From Marinactinospora thermotolerans DSM 45154 (GTDB taxonomy: Bacteria; Actinomycetota; Actinomycetes; Streptosporangiales; Streptosporangiaceae): 64,000 nt of DNA. The position numbers and the translations under genes are program-made. Below are positions 35,813-45,135 of this stretch, piece after piece. Where the stretch lies: assembly GCF_900167435.1 (NCBI RefSeq), contig NZ_FUWS01000006.1, forward strand, positions 62,001 through 126,000, read 5' to 3'. The first letter of the stretch is position 1, and every line of letters starts with the position of its first letter. Below the pieces are notes generated by a model, which was given only the letters and a program-made list of their open reading frames with translations, was not told where the DNA came from and ran no database searches.

Positions 35813-35995
35813 CACCGTCTCCGCCGGGAAACATCCGTGAATCCGGCGGAGACGGCGGCATTCACGGCCCTCTGCATCGGGCGTGTGCGGACCGCCGTCA
35901 ACCGCGCCGGACTCACCCGCCACCTCAGCGCCTGCCGACAGGACACCGAACATGGCCGCCTCGACACGCATACTCCGACGCCCGCCGGAACCGTT
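35813..35995 (+). pseudogene. Decayed fragment of an immunity gene
   Basis: Translation from 35813 gives HRLRRETSVNPAETAAF, clearly related to YRLSLETPIDPAEMAAF of the immunity proteins, and continues to HGRLD at ~35966. After this, matching DNA (ATACTCCGACGCCCGC) continues in another frame. An in-frame TGA lies just upstream. The fragment covers roughly 50 codons of the middle of the gene, has no start region, and is not expected to be functional. Confidence 0.7.
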
Positions 35996-36309
35996 GCCTC
36001 CCACAGTTCCTCGGTTCCATGGCCACGCAGGCGGAACGTGAAAGGGCCGGAGTGCCGCGCGGAACACAAACCCGGATAAGAAAAATGGGAGGCTCCGGCG
36101 ACTATCCACATGACAGCAATGTCCTTTGAAGCACACGCACGGCCGAGAAATGTCCCTTCCAGGAGCCGACCCGGTCATCGGCAAGCCGTTACAAGGCCCG
36201 TCGGCAGACCACTGGAAGCCGGACACGAGAAGCGCGCCGCGAGTTTTCAGAAATTCTCAGCACCGGCCACCCGCCCTCTCGGAACATCCGGCAGCGCGCA
36301 GGAGGAAAG

Positions 36310-36878
36310 ATGACCGAATTCGGAGAACAACGCTCACACATCTCCCGGGAAATGGAACAGGTGATCGACTACCTGGTGGACCGTAAACGAGGGGACAAGA
36401 AACGTCCCCCGGCCGCAGGAGCCGCGATGGAGGGGGCGGTAGAGCTCTACCGCCTCAGCCTGGAAACACCCATCGACCCGGCGGAGATGGCCGCCTTCAA
36501 GGCCCGCTTCAGCGAGCTCATGCAGACCGACGTCAACCGCGCCAGCCTTGTCCTCTACCTCATCGCCTGCCAACAGGAGGCCGATCGCGGCCGCCTCGAC
36601 GGATACGCCGACGCCTGCTGGAGCCGATCGGTCCTCCAGATCATCAACGACGAGTTCACCCCCTGGAACCCCTCCTCTACGAACCCGACCGGGAGGCCAT
36701 CCAGGACATCGACGAAACCCTCCACGATGTCGCCGATGACGCCCCTCCCGTACGCGAACATGAAATCCCCTCCTGGATCCCCGCATCACACTGGTGGTGG
36801 CGCGCCCCCGAACAACAGGACATGAGCGAAGAAGAACGACGACAACGCCTCGAATACGACTGGTACGACTGGAAATGA
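36310..36878 (+). pseudogene. Second immunity gene copy with a 1-nt frameshift
   Basis: The frame starts well (AGGAGGAAAG before ATG 36310) and follows the immunity protein at 34183 for ~117 residues. At 36659-36663 there are five C residues where the intact copy has six (34532-34537). This shifts translation, which then ends at 36825. Restoring one C gives a complete 190-codon gene ending in YDWYDWK at 36878. It is either a true pseudogene, a phase-variable tract, or a sequencing error. The N-terminal half differs from copy 1, so it may once have had distinct specificity. Confidence 0.82.
36575..36872 (+). repeat. Direct repeat, copy 2
   Basis: Partner of 34448-34746, one base shorter because of the lost C in the poly-C tract. 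The near-identity over ~298 bp beside more divergent 5' halves is the pattern left by gene conversion or a recent duplication. Confidence 0.85.
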
Positions 36879-37531
36879 GAGAATCCCGGCTGACGGGCAC
36901 AGCCCCGTGGAACACGCCGCCGTACGGATGACGGCTGTTCCTCACCACATCCCGTCTCCGTCCCGTACCGGTTCGCGTTCCACATCCCGGCCTCCCGCCC
37001 GCCGCCCGGCCCGTTCTCGTCGCTCGTCGAGGAGAAGTGGTCCGGTGCCCACAGCCGCCCGCGCGTCCGGAAAGGGCGTGAGGAGGCGGAGCGGTCCACG
37101 CGGAACGGGAGTGGCGGCGAACCCATCTCATCGGTGAGAGGCCTCCGGGCTCAGGGCCTCTCCTCCGGGGAAGCCGGTGAAGCTTCTCAACGGAACCACC
37201 GACCGCCTTCCCCGCCTTCTCGTGAAAGTTCCGGCACACCGGCTCGGCAACGGGGCTCCCGGCCCGCTCGAACGGATCGCCCTCAGGCCTGCTCCACCCC
37301 CTCCCCCGGTGGCGTGACCCCCACCGCCCCTCTCCCGGCCCGCCCTCCCTCTCCTCCGCCCCGGCGCCCCCTCACCGGAACCGGACCGCCCTCGGGCACG
37401 TCGTGTTCCTCCGGGTGCGCGAGAATTCAGTGGGATCACCTGGAGGCCCGCTTCGCCCCCTGAGCGCGGTCCGCGCGTCTCCACCGTCCGCGTACGAGGT
37501 CCCACGCGGCCCCGTTTCGAGAGGAGTGCTG
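36879..37531. other. 653-bp region upstream of eccC
   Basis: No gene is supported. The DNA is GC-rich with Pro/Arg/Ser-coding noise in all frames. A promoter for eccC is expected close to 37480-37520. It may contain further worn-out remnants, but no match to the immunity or toxin genes was recognised by eye. Confidence 0.35.
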
Positions 37532-40500
37532 GTGACGACCCGCACGGTGCACCGGCCGGCCCGGACCGTCCATCCGCTGCCACCGGAGGACCCCCACGAG
37601 GTCGAGGCCCCGCCGACCCTCCCCGAGGGGAACCCTCAAGGCAACCAGTTGCTGTCCCTGCTGCCGATGATCGGCATGGTGTTGTCGCTGACCGTCATGA
37701 TGGTCATGCGCAATCCCGCGTTCATGGTGCTCGGAGCGGTGGTGCTCGTGGTCGCCCTGCTCGGCGGCGCCGTGATGCTGCTGTCACGGCGCGGGCAGGC
37801 GGCCCGGCAACGCCGCACCCAACGGGAGCTGTACCTGGAATACCTGGAAGGGCTGCGGGAGGAGCTGGGCGAACGAGAGCGCGCGGCCCGTGCGCGTGCC
37901 CGGTTGCTGGATCCACCGCCCGAAGCGTTGTACGACATCGTCCGCGACCCCGCCCGGCTGTGGGAGCGTCGCCGGCGGGACCGGGACTTCCTGCGTGTGC
38001 GGATCGGTACGGGGCTGGTGCCGGGCCGTCCGTTGCGCCTGGCCGAACGCGGTTCGGCGCTGACCCCCACCGATCCGTTCATGCTGTCGGAGGCGCGGGC
38101 CGCGATCCGCAGGTTCGAGGCGGTGCCGGAGATGCCCCTGACGCTCCCGTTGGACATGGTCGGCGACGTGAGCGTGGTCGGCGGACGGGAGGACGTGCTG
38201 CGGTTGGTCCGCGTGCTGCTGGCCCAGCTGGGCTCCTTCCACGCGCCCGAGGACGTGGCGCTGGCGGTGATGCATCCCGAGGGCCGTTCCGCCGACTGGG
38301 CGTGGGCGAAGTGGCTACCGCAGGTCCTGGACCGGCAGCGCCGCGAGGCGGGCGTCAACGCGCGGCTGATCGCCTCGAGTCCCGCGGGGTTGGGGGCGCT
38401 GCTCGCCGACGAGCTGCGGTCGCGCACCGACTTCGCGGCGGAGGTACGTCGCGGGGTGGGGCGGCGCGAGGCCTACCGGATGATGAGCCGCCTGGTGGTG
38501 GTGCACGACACCCACGGGGAGGACGCGGTCGAGCTGGTGCGCCCGGACGAGGCCGTGGGACCGGCCGATCTGGGGGTGACGGTCCTGCATCTGGTGGCCG
38601 ACCGGATCCAGGAGCCGGGGGAGGTGTCACTGCGGCTGACGGTCACCGGAGACCAGGTGGTCGTCGAGGACCTGCGCGGTGAGGAGGCCCGCGTGTGGGA
38701 GGGCACCGTGGACGACGTGCCCGCGGCGACCCTGGAGGGACTGGCCCGGATGCTGGCGCCGCTGCGGCTCTCACGGGAGTCGGTGGAGGAGACCACGGCC
38801 GAGGGCGGCAGCACCGACTTCCCGTCCCTGATGGGCGTGTCCGATCCCGGGGCGATGGACGTGGAACGGCTGTGGGCGCCGCGAAGCGAACGTGCCTTCC
38901 TCCGGGTTCCCATCGGGGTGGACGACATGGGCCAGCCGGTCATCCTGGATCTGAAGGAGGCCGCCCAGCTCGGCATGGGCCCGCACGGTCTGTGCGTCGG
39001 GGCGACGGGGTCGGGCAAGAGCGAGATGCTGCGGACGCTGGTGATCGCGCTGGCCGCAGCCCACCCGCCCGAGCGGGTGAGCATGGTGCTGGTCGATTAC
39101 AAGGGCGGCGCGACGTTCGCACCGTTCGAGACGCTGCCGCACGTGGCAGGGGTCATCACCAACCTGGAGGACGACGCCGCGCTGATCGAACGCGTCCACG
39201 CGAGCCTGTCAGGTGAGGTGCAGCGCCGTCAGCAGGTGCTGCGCGACGCGGGCAACGTCGCCAACATCGGCGACTACACCCACCTGCGGACGCGGAACCC
39301 CGGCCTGCCACCGCTGCCGCACCTGCTGGTGATCATCGACGAGTTCGGCGAGCTGCTGACCGCGCGCCCCGACTTCATCGAGCTGTTCCTGTCGATCGGG
39401 CGGATCGGCCGCAGCATCGGCGTGCACCTGCTGTTGTCCAGCCAGCGGATCGAGAGCGGAAAACTGCGCGGGCTGGAGACCTACCTGTCCTACCGGCTGG
39501 GCCTGCGCACGTTCTCCGAGGAGGAGAGCCGCACCGTGCTGGACACCCCCGACGCCTTCCACCTGCCGTCGCTGCCGGGGTTCGGCTACCTGAAGGTGGA
39601 CACCACGGTCTACCAGCGCTTCAAGGCGGGTTACGTCTCAGGCCCCTATCGGGGGCCGGTGGCCGAGGAGGACGAGGAAGAGCGCGGGGGAGCGGTCACG
39701 GTGCGCCCCTACCCCGCCTACAACGTGGCGACGGCGCCGGGTCAGGGGGCCGTGGCCGCGGGGGATACGGAACTGCCGGAGCGCTCCTCCGGGCCGACGC
39801 TGCTCGACGTGATGGTGTCCCGGTTGGCGCGGCACGGCGATCCGGTCCGCGGGATCTGGCTGCCGCCGCTGCCGCCGGCGACGACGCTGGACATGGTCAC
39901 CGGTCCCGTGCGGATCGACGGTGACGCGATGCGGCTGCCCGGCGACCGGGCCCCGCTGCGGGTCCCGGTGGGTCTCCTCGACGACCCCGCACGGCAGTGG
40001 CAGGGGGTGTGGGAACTCGATCTGACCGCGTCGGGCGGTCATCTGGCGATCATCGGCGGCCCGCAGACCGGCAAGACGACGCTGCTGCGCACCATGGTGT
40101 TGTCGATCGCGCTGACGCACTCGCCGAGCGAGGTGTCGGTCTACGCGCTGGACCTGGTCGGTGGTGGTCTCCAGGCGCTGTCCGACCTGCCGCATGTCGG
40201 TGGGGTCGCCACGCGGACCGACCCGGAGCGGGTGCGCCGCACGGTCGAGGAGCTGCGGGACATGCTGGAACAACGCCAGGAGGTGTTCCGCGAACGCGGT
40301 GTCGACTCGATCCGGCAGTTGCGGCGGATGCACGCGCGTGGCGAGGTTCCGGAGCTGGAGTCGGCCGACGTGGTGCTGTGTGTCGACGGGTTCGGCGCGA
40401 TCCGCAGCGACTTCGAGGAGATCGACGACATGGTCTCCGAGCTGCTGCAACGCGGCGGAGGATATGGCATCCACGTGGTGGCGGCGATGTTGCGCTGGAA

Positions 40501-41521
40501 CGACGTGCGCATGGCCGCGCAGTCCAACTTCGGGCAGAAGGTGGAACTGCGGCTCAACGACCCCACGGACTCGTCGGTGGACCGCAAGCTCGCCGAGACG
40601 ATCGGCGCCGACGTTCCCGGCCGGGCTCTCACCGACCGGAAGCTGTTCGGGCAGGTGGCGCTGCCCCGCGTCGACGCGCTGGCCGACGCCGCGGACCTGG
40701 GCGAGGTGGTCGAGAAGACCTCCCGGGCCGTCGCCTCGGCGTGGCGCGGCCCCACGGCCAGGCCGGTCCGGGTGCTGCCCCACCGCCTGCCCGCCGCCGC
40801 GCTACCGGATCCCGGGCAGGAGGAGCTGCGGGTGCCGATCGGCGTGGACGAGCGCGCGCTCGAGCCGGTCCTGCTGGACCTGTTCGGGCGTGATCAGAAC
40901 CTGCTGGTCCTGGGGGACGGGGAGTGCGGCAAGACGAACCTGCTCCGTCTCGTCGCCGAAGGGCTGATCGCCCGCTACACCCCCGAGGAGGTGGTGTTCG
41001 CGGTGATGGACCCGAGGCGGACGCTGCGCGGCGTCATCCCCGAGCCCTACCTGGGCGGGTACGCGAGCAACGCGCGGGTGTGCGCGGGCCTGGCGGGGGG
41101 TGTCGCCAAGGAACTGGAGGGGCGTATGCCCGACGACACCGACCCCGACAGGTCGGCCGGGGATCCGCCGAAGCCCCGCGTCGTCGTGCTGGTGGACGAC
41201 TACGACGTGCTGACCACCGCGGGGCAGAAACCGCTGTCCCCGTTCGTGCCGTTCGTGTCCAACGGGCGCGACATCGGGCTGCACTTCGTCGTGACCCGGC
41301 GTGTCGCCGGAGCCGGACGCGGGATGTACGACCCGCTGGTCCAGGCGATGCGGGAGATCGGCACCAGCGCGCTGATCATGTCCGGTGATCGCGGTGAGGG
41401 CCAGCTTCTACCACGGGTGTACGCGGGCCCACAGCCTCCGGGCCGTGGCCGCTGGATCCGATGGGGGGAGGCCGGCCGTCTGATCCAGACCGGGCTGCTG
41501 GACGTGGAGGAGGAGAGATGA
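37532..41521 (+). CDS. eccC: EccC-like type VII secretion ATPase, three ATPase domains
   Basis: This 1329-residue protein has two TM helices near the N-terminus (GMVLSLTVMMVM, FMVLGAVVLVVALLGGAVML) and three FtsK/SpoIIIE ATPase modules. Their P-loops are GATGSGKS (~490), GGPQTGKT (~843) and GDGECGKT (~1128); acidic Walker B partners are VIIDEFGE, VVLCVDGFG and VVVLVDDYD. This is the fused EccCa+EccCb form, the motor that recognises WXG100 substrates and drives secretion. GTG 37532 follows GAGGAG. The next gene overlaps its stop by ATGA. Confidence 0.94.
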   Translation: MTTRTVHRPARTVHPLPPEDPHEVEAPPTLPEGNPQGNQLLSLLPMIGMVLSLTVMMVMRNPAFMVLGAVVLVVALLGGAVMLLSRRGQAARQRRTQRELYLEYLEGLREELGERERAARARARLLDPPPEALYDIVRDPARLWERRRRDRDFLRVRIGTGLVPGRPLRLAERGSALTPTDPFMLSEARAAIRRFEAVPEMPLTLPLDMVGDVSVVGGREDVLRLVRVLLAQLGSFHAPEDVALAVMHPEGRSADWAWAKWLPQVLDRQRREAGVNARLIASSPAGLGALLADELRSRTDFAAEVRRGVGRREAYRMMSRLVVVHDTHGEDAVELVRPDEAVGPADLGVTVLHLVADRIQEPGEVSLRLTVTGDQVVVEDLRGEEARVWEGTVDDVPAATLEGLARMLAPLRLSRESVEETTAEGGSTDFPSLMGVSDPGAMDVERLWAPRSERAFLRVPIGVDDMGQPVILDLKEAAQLGMGPHGLCVGATGSGKSEMLRTLVIALAAAHPPERVSMVLVDYKGGATFAPFETLPHVAGVITNLEDDAALIERVHASLSGEVQRRQQVLRDAGNVANIGDYTHLRTRNPGLPPLPHLLVIIDEFGELLTARPDFIELFLSIGRIGRSIGVHLLLSSQRIESGKLRGLETYLSYRLGLRTFSEEESRTVLDTPDAFHLPSLPGFGYLKVDTTVYQRFKAGYVSGPYRGPVAEEDEEERGGAVTVRPYPAYNVATAPGQGAVAAGDTELPERSSGPTLLDVMVSRLARHGDPVRGIWLPPLPPATTLDMVTGPVRIDGDAMRLPGDRAPLRVPVGLLDDPARQWQGVWELDLTASGGHLAIIGGPQTGKTTLLRTMVLSIALTHSPSEVSVYALDLVGGGLQALSDLPHVGGVATRTDPERVRRTVEELRDMLEQRQEVFRERGVDSIRQLRRMHARGEVPELESADVVLCVDGFGAIRSDFEEIDDMVSELLQRGGGYGIHVVAAMLRWNDVRMAAQSNFGQKVELRLNDPTDSSVDRKLAETIGADVPGRALTDRKLFGQVALPRVDALADAADLGEVVEKTSRAVASAWRGPTARPVRVLPHRLPAAALPDPGQEELRVPIGVDERALEPVLLDLFGRDQNLLVLGDGECGKTNLLRLVAEGLIARYTPEEVVFAVMDPRRTLRGVIPEPYLGGYASNARVCAGLAGGVAKELEGRMPDDTDPDRSAGDPPKPRVVVLVDDYDVLTTAGQKPLSPFVPFVSNGRDIGLHFVVTRRVAGAGRGMYDPLVQAMREIGTSALIMSGDRGEGQLLPRVYAGPQPPGRGRWIRWGEAGRLIQTGLLDVEEER

Positions 41522-41916
41522 CCTACGACGTGGTGGCACTGGTCGGCCGGGCTCCGGGAATACGGGAGCTGACGGGGGCGATGGTGCGGGCCGGACGCCG
41601 GCTGCGGGTGGACGACGGGGGTGGTGGCAGCGTCATCCGGCTGTGCGACGACCGTGGCCGCACGGTGCTGGGCATCGAGGCGGCACAGCGGGTGGAGGTG
41701 CGTGACGAGGTGGAGCGGTTGCTCGGTGCGGAGACCGCGGCGCGGATGCCCGAGCCCTGTTGGTGGGTGGAGGCGCGAGCGGCCGGTTCGGGCGAGGAGG
41801 CCGTCGCGGTGGCGCATCGCTTCGCCGACGCGCTGGTCGGGGAACTCGGTGGGATCGTGTGGTCGTCGCGGCCCGCACTGCGTCGGCCCGCGGGCTGGTC
41901 CGGGAGGTCGGTGTGA
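41518..41916 (+). CDS. Small type VII-associated protein, unknown
   Basis: This 132-residue soluble protein has alternating strands and helices (YDVVALVGRAPGIRELTGAM, GGSVIRLCDDRGRTVLGIEA) and no membrane segment. Its ATG overlaps the eccC stop (ATGA) and its own stop overlaps the next GTG, so all three are translated together. The family is not recognised. Its tight coupling to the motor suggests a regulator or adaptor of the ATPase or of a substrate. Confidence 0.7.
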   Translation: MTYDVVALVGRAPGIRELTGAMVRAGRRLRVDDGGGGSVIRLCDDRGRTVLGIEAAQRVEVRDEVERLLGAETAARMPEPCWWVEARAAGSGEEAVAVAHRFADALVGELGGIVWSSRPALRRPAGWSGRSV

Positions 41917-42929
41917 AGCGCCATCCTGCGGTGGACGTCGACACCGGACGGACGGTGGTGGTCGTACAGGACCGGCCGGTGGTCCCGTTGTCGTCGTGGC
42001 TGGCCGACGCGCTGGCCGCGTGCGGACGTAACGGGCGCCGGCTCCAGGTGCTCTCCCCGTCGGGTTCACGGATCACCCTGCCGTTGCGCACCGTGCTGGA
42101 CGAGGCGAAGGCCCGGTGGGTCGTCGAGGGAGACGATGGGGGCCACCATGACGGCGTCTCCGGGGTGCCCCTGGTGTGGGAGGAACGGGACGGATTCGTT
42201 CCCCTGGCGGGTACGACCGGTCCCTCTCCCGAGTTCTCGCGTCCGGCGGCCGTGGAGACGGACGAAGGAGGCCAGTTGCTGGTCGACTTACGGCTGCTGC
42301 ATCCGGCACGGGAGGGGCTGGTGCTGGGCGATGCGGTCGAGGCGCTGGCCCTGGGCCTGACCGGTGCCCGCCCAGTGGGGTGGGGGACGAGCGAACCCGC
42401 CCTGTCCCCCTGGGACCGGTCCGCGCTGACCGCGCTGTGCCGGCGCCGCGCGCCGAAACCGACCTGGGTGGTGTTCACCGGTCCGCTAGGTGGGGAGCGG
42501 CGGTTCGTCGGGACGCAACGGGTGTCGCGGGTCACGTCGGGGGTGAAGGAGACGATCACGTTCGCGGTCGGTCACGCTCCCGGGGAGATGCCCCCGTTGG
42601 AGCGGGTGGCGCGGCTCGTCAGGGACATGGCCGACCGGGGCGTGCTGCTCAGCCTGGTGGTCAAGCGGGCTCGCGGGCGGGCGGACCTGACCTGGGAACC
42701 ACGGTGGATGGGGCTTCCCGTGCCGGTCGGGATGGCGATCGGCGCGGCGGGGGTGCGCGAGGCCGGGCTCGACCGGGTGCTGGCCGCGCCGGTCCGGGGC
42801 CGGGTCATGGGCCCCTCCCGTTCCCCTTCGGTCTGGTTCCCCCTGGGGAACGGAGACGATTCCGGCGCCTGGACAGAGTTCGAGGCGTTGATGCGGCACC
42901 TGCGTCCGGAGGGTGCGGCGGCGGTCTGA
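41913..42929 (+). CDS. DUF6177-like type VII-associated protein
   Basis: This 338-residue soluble protein is coupled to the upstream gene by a GTGA overlap. It contains a beta-rich N-terminal part (AVDVDTGRTVVVVQDRPVVP) and a C-terminal domain with ETITFAVGHAPGEMPPLERV and RGRADLTWEPRWMGLPVPVG. The sequence recalls actinomycete DUF6177 proteins found beside EccC; the assignment is from memory. It closes the right arm, and a hairpin spans its stop codon. Role unknown. Confidence 0.7.
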   Translation: MKRHPAVDVDTGRTVVVVQDRPVVPLSSWLADALAACGRNGRRLQVLSPSGSRITLPLRTVLDEAKARWVVEGDDGGHHDGVSGVPLVWEERDGFVPLAGTTGPSPEFSRPAAVETDEGGQLLVDLRLLHPAREGLVLGDAVEALALGLTGARPVGWGTSEPALSPWDRSALTALCRRRAPKPTWVVFTGPLGGERRFVGTQRVSRVTSGVKETITFAVGHAPGEMPPLERVARLVRDMADRGVLLSLVVKRARGRADLTWEPRWMGLPVPVGMAIGAAGVREAGLDRVLAAPVRGRVMGPSRSPSVWFPLGNGDDSGAWTEFEALMRHLRPEGAAAV

Positions 42930-42937
42930 CCGCCGCC
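42917..42937 (+). terminator. Hairpin over the stop codon of the last type VII gene
   Basis: A perfect 9-bp stem, GGCGGCGGT with ACCGCCGCC, has the loop CTG; the TGA stop lies in the loop/stem. It is a likely end of the eccC transcript. Confidence 0.6.
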
Positions 42938-43424
42938 GTTCCGGCCGGGACCGTATCGTCGCGGGGGTCGCCTCGCGGTTTCGGAATCGACGGGGAACAC
43001 CCCATCGTCGTCACGGATTGCAATCGAGCTCACACTATCGGTAATGTTCTGTCTCGACGGGAACGCCACCACCCAACACGGTGGATCCCCGTCTGTTGAG
43101 CGACGAGGGGGCCCTCAGCACAGCGCGGTGCGTTTGAGGGGGAGCCGCGCGGCGGACGACGGGGCCCCGCTCCTCCCAGAGTGGCGCGGTCTCGGGGTAC
43201 GGGGGGACTCCGGGGCCGCGTCACTCATCTTGTCGTCCGCCCCTTCTCGGCCGTCGGGGCCGACCGTCCGTCCGGTGTCCCGTCCCGCCCGCCCGACGGC
43301 GGAGCCGCGCGACCAGATGCCCTACTTCGTGTGCGGCGCGCCGGAATCGGTCCAGGTCACGGCCCGCGTGCGCTCCCCCGTGGTTTCCTCTTCAACCATG
43401 ACACGGACGGGTTACGGTGCCGCC
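42938..43424. other. Intergenic region before the zinc-ribbon gene
   Basis: No gene is supported in these 487 bp. An AT-richer patch at about 43010-43055 (AATCGAGCTCACACTATCGG) may hold a promoter. The rest is GC-rich with no clear signals. Confidence 0.35.
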
Positions 43425-43949
43425 ATGAGCGATCACGAGGAGAACGCGCAGGCGGGTGAGCTGCTGGACGAACGCGCCAGGAGCCGGCCGGGCGACCGGC
43501 GTCCCGCCCTCCGGACGTGCGCTTGGTGCGGCAAGGAGCTGTCCCCCTCACGCGCGGGCCAGCAGCGCTTCTGCGGCGAGGTCTGCCTCAGGCGCGATCA
43601 CGAACGGCGGTTGGTGGTGGAGCAGCGTCGGGAACGCGGCGGCCCCGAGCGGGGCGAACGCGAGATCGTCACCGAGATCATCACCGAGACCCGCACCCGC
43701 ATCATCCAGGTCCCCCCGTCGCCGCCTCCGGCCCCTCCCCCGCCCCGGATCGTCGAGGTGCCGGTCATGGCCACCCCCACGCGCGCCGAGGAGATCACCG
43801 ACTTCATCGAGGCCGCAGCGGAGAGCGTGCGCAACGGCACGATCCGTCCCGGTGACCATCGTCGGATCCTCACCTCGATCACCCGCCTGCTGGCCGCCCT
43901 GGAGGACGCCCATCCGGGGGGCCGTGACGCGCTGTGGGGACGGCGTTGA
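43425..43949 (+). CDS. Zinc-ribbon protein of unknown function
   Basis: This 174-residue protein has a zinc-ribbon-like segment CAWCGKELSPS ... RFCGEVCLRRDHER with two Cys pairs near residues 30-55, then a charged stretch (EIVTEIITETRTRIIQV), a Pro-rich linker, and a helical C-terminus (AEEITDFIEAAAESVRNG). No enzyme motif is seen. The start could also be ATG 43398 (nine residues longer); neither has a strong ribosome binding site. Possibly a nucleic-acid-binding or scaffold protein. Confidence 0.65.
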   Translation: MSDHEENAQAGELLDERARSRPGDRRPALRTCAWCGKELSPSRAGQQRFCGEVCLRRDHERRLVVEQRRERGGPERGEREIVTEIITETRTRIIQVPPSPPPAPPPPRIVEVPVMATPTRAEEITDFIEAAAESVRNGTIRPGDHRRILTSITRLLAALEDAHPGGRDALWGRR

Positions 43950-43986
43950 CCCTCCCAGGTCCCACCGTCCTCTCGGGTTCACGGGG

Positions 43987-44880
43987 TCAAAACGCCCGCC
44001 AGCGCACCGTCGGATCCTCGTCGCGCAGGGAGCGGACCCTACGGCGGAACTCGGCCAGTGCCCGCGGGTTCCCGGGGACGTGCTGGGCGACCCAGGCGGC
44101 GCTGGCCGTCTCCCGGGCGCCGCGCAGCGCCGCACCCCCCTCCCATTCCATGACGTCCCAGCCGTAGGTCCGGGTGAAGTCCGCGTACTCCCTCCCGGGC
44201 AGGCCGTAGCGGTCGCGCGACAGCGCCATCACCACCAGGTCGTGTTCGCGCAGGTCGGTGGAGAAGGTCTCCAGGTCGACCAGGATCGGTCCGGCGGGAC
44301 CGACGTGCACGTTACGGGGGAGCGCGTCGCCGTGGATGGGGCCTGGGGCGAGGCGCGGGGTGAGGGCGGCGGTCAGGGCGGCGAACCTGGACCGGCGCCG
44401 CAGCAGGAAGTCGGCGTCGGCGGGGTCGATGTGCCCCTCGGCCGCGCGCAGCCAGCGTTCGACGCCGGCAAGCAGGTCGCGTGGCGGAAGCCCGAAGGGG
44501 GGCTCGGGAAGGGCGTGGACCCTGCGCAGCAGGAGGGCGAGGTCGGTGGCGCCGGCCGGGCGCACCGGAGCGGGCAGCCGCTCCCAGAAGGTGACCGGAT
44601 GGCCGGACACGTCCAGTGCTTCGGGGGCGTCGGCCGCGGTGCGCACGGCGGGGACCCCCTGTCCGGCCAGCCAGTGGGCGACCGCGATCTCGCGCCGGGC
44701 GCGGTCCAGCAGGGACGGGTCACGGCCGATCCGCACCACGACGGGGGCCCGGTCCAACGCGAACACCGCGTTCTCACCGAAGGCGAGTTCTGTGGCCCCC
44801 GCGGGGCTGATCCCGGTCCGCGCGCACGCCTCGTGGAGGACCTGGAGCACCCGTTCCCGGCCGAATCCCTGCGCGGTCAT
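43987..44880 (-). CDS. APH-family phosphotransferase
   Basis: This 297-residue protein has the aminoglycoside phosphotransferase/choline kinase fold: an N-lobe with VVVRIGRDPSLLDRARRE (ATP-binding Arg in place of Lys), the catalytic loop IHGDALPRNVHV and the metal-binding ILVDLETF. Such kinases phosphorylate aminoglycosides, choline, homoserine or macrolides. The start is ATG 44880 with GGGAG upstream; a longer in-frame extension is unsupported. Antibiotic resistance is possible but the family is broad. Confidence 0.8.
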   Translation of the reverse strand: MTAQGFGRERVLQVLHEACARTGISPAGATELAFGENAVFALDRAPVVVRIGRDPSLLDRARREIAVAHWLAGQGVPAVRTAADAPEALDVSGHPVTFWERLPAPVRPAGATDLALLLRRVHALPEPPFGLPPRDLLAGVERWLRAAEGHIDPADADFLLRRRSRFAALTAALTPRLAPGPIHGDALPRNVHVGPAGPILVDLETFSTDLREHDLVVMALSRDRYGLPGREYADFTRTYGWDVMEWEGGAALRGARETASAAWVAQHVPGNPRALAEFRRRVRSLRDEDPTVRWRAF

Positions 44881-45135
44881 CGTTCTCTCCCTCTCTGGGT
44901 CGACCCCCAGCACGCTATCGCTGGATTCGGGGCCCGAGGTGGTGCGGGCGGCCGTTCGGGCGCGGGACCGGGCCGTCCGGTCCGGGTGGGTCCCACCGGG
45001 GTTCCGCAAAGGACAAAACACACAAAGAAGTAGTTCCGGATTTGTGTCGTTGTCGATTCGCCCCTCCCGCCCAGTCCGAAACCGGTAGGGTTCGACCGTC
45101 GACTTCTCCCCCTTTTCGAACACCGCGAAAGAGGC

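Noticed and set aside
36126..36386. Open frame overlapping the start of the second immunity copy
   Set aside because: It is in a different frame from the immunity homology and has no ribosome binding site.
43044..43424. N-terminal extension of the zinc-ribbon protein
   Set aside because: The extra ~127 codons are Arg/Pro/Ser noise without a ribosome binding site; conserved-looking sequence begins near 43425.
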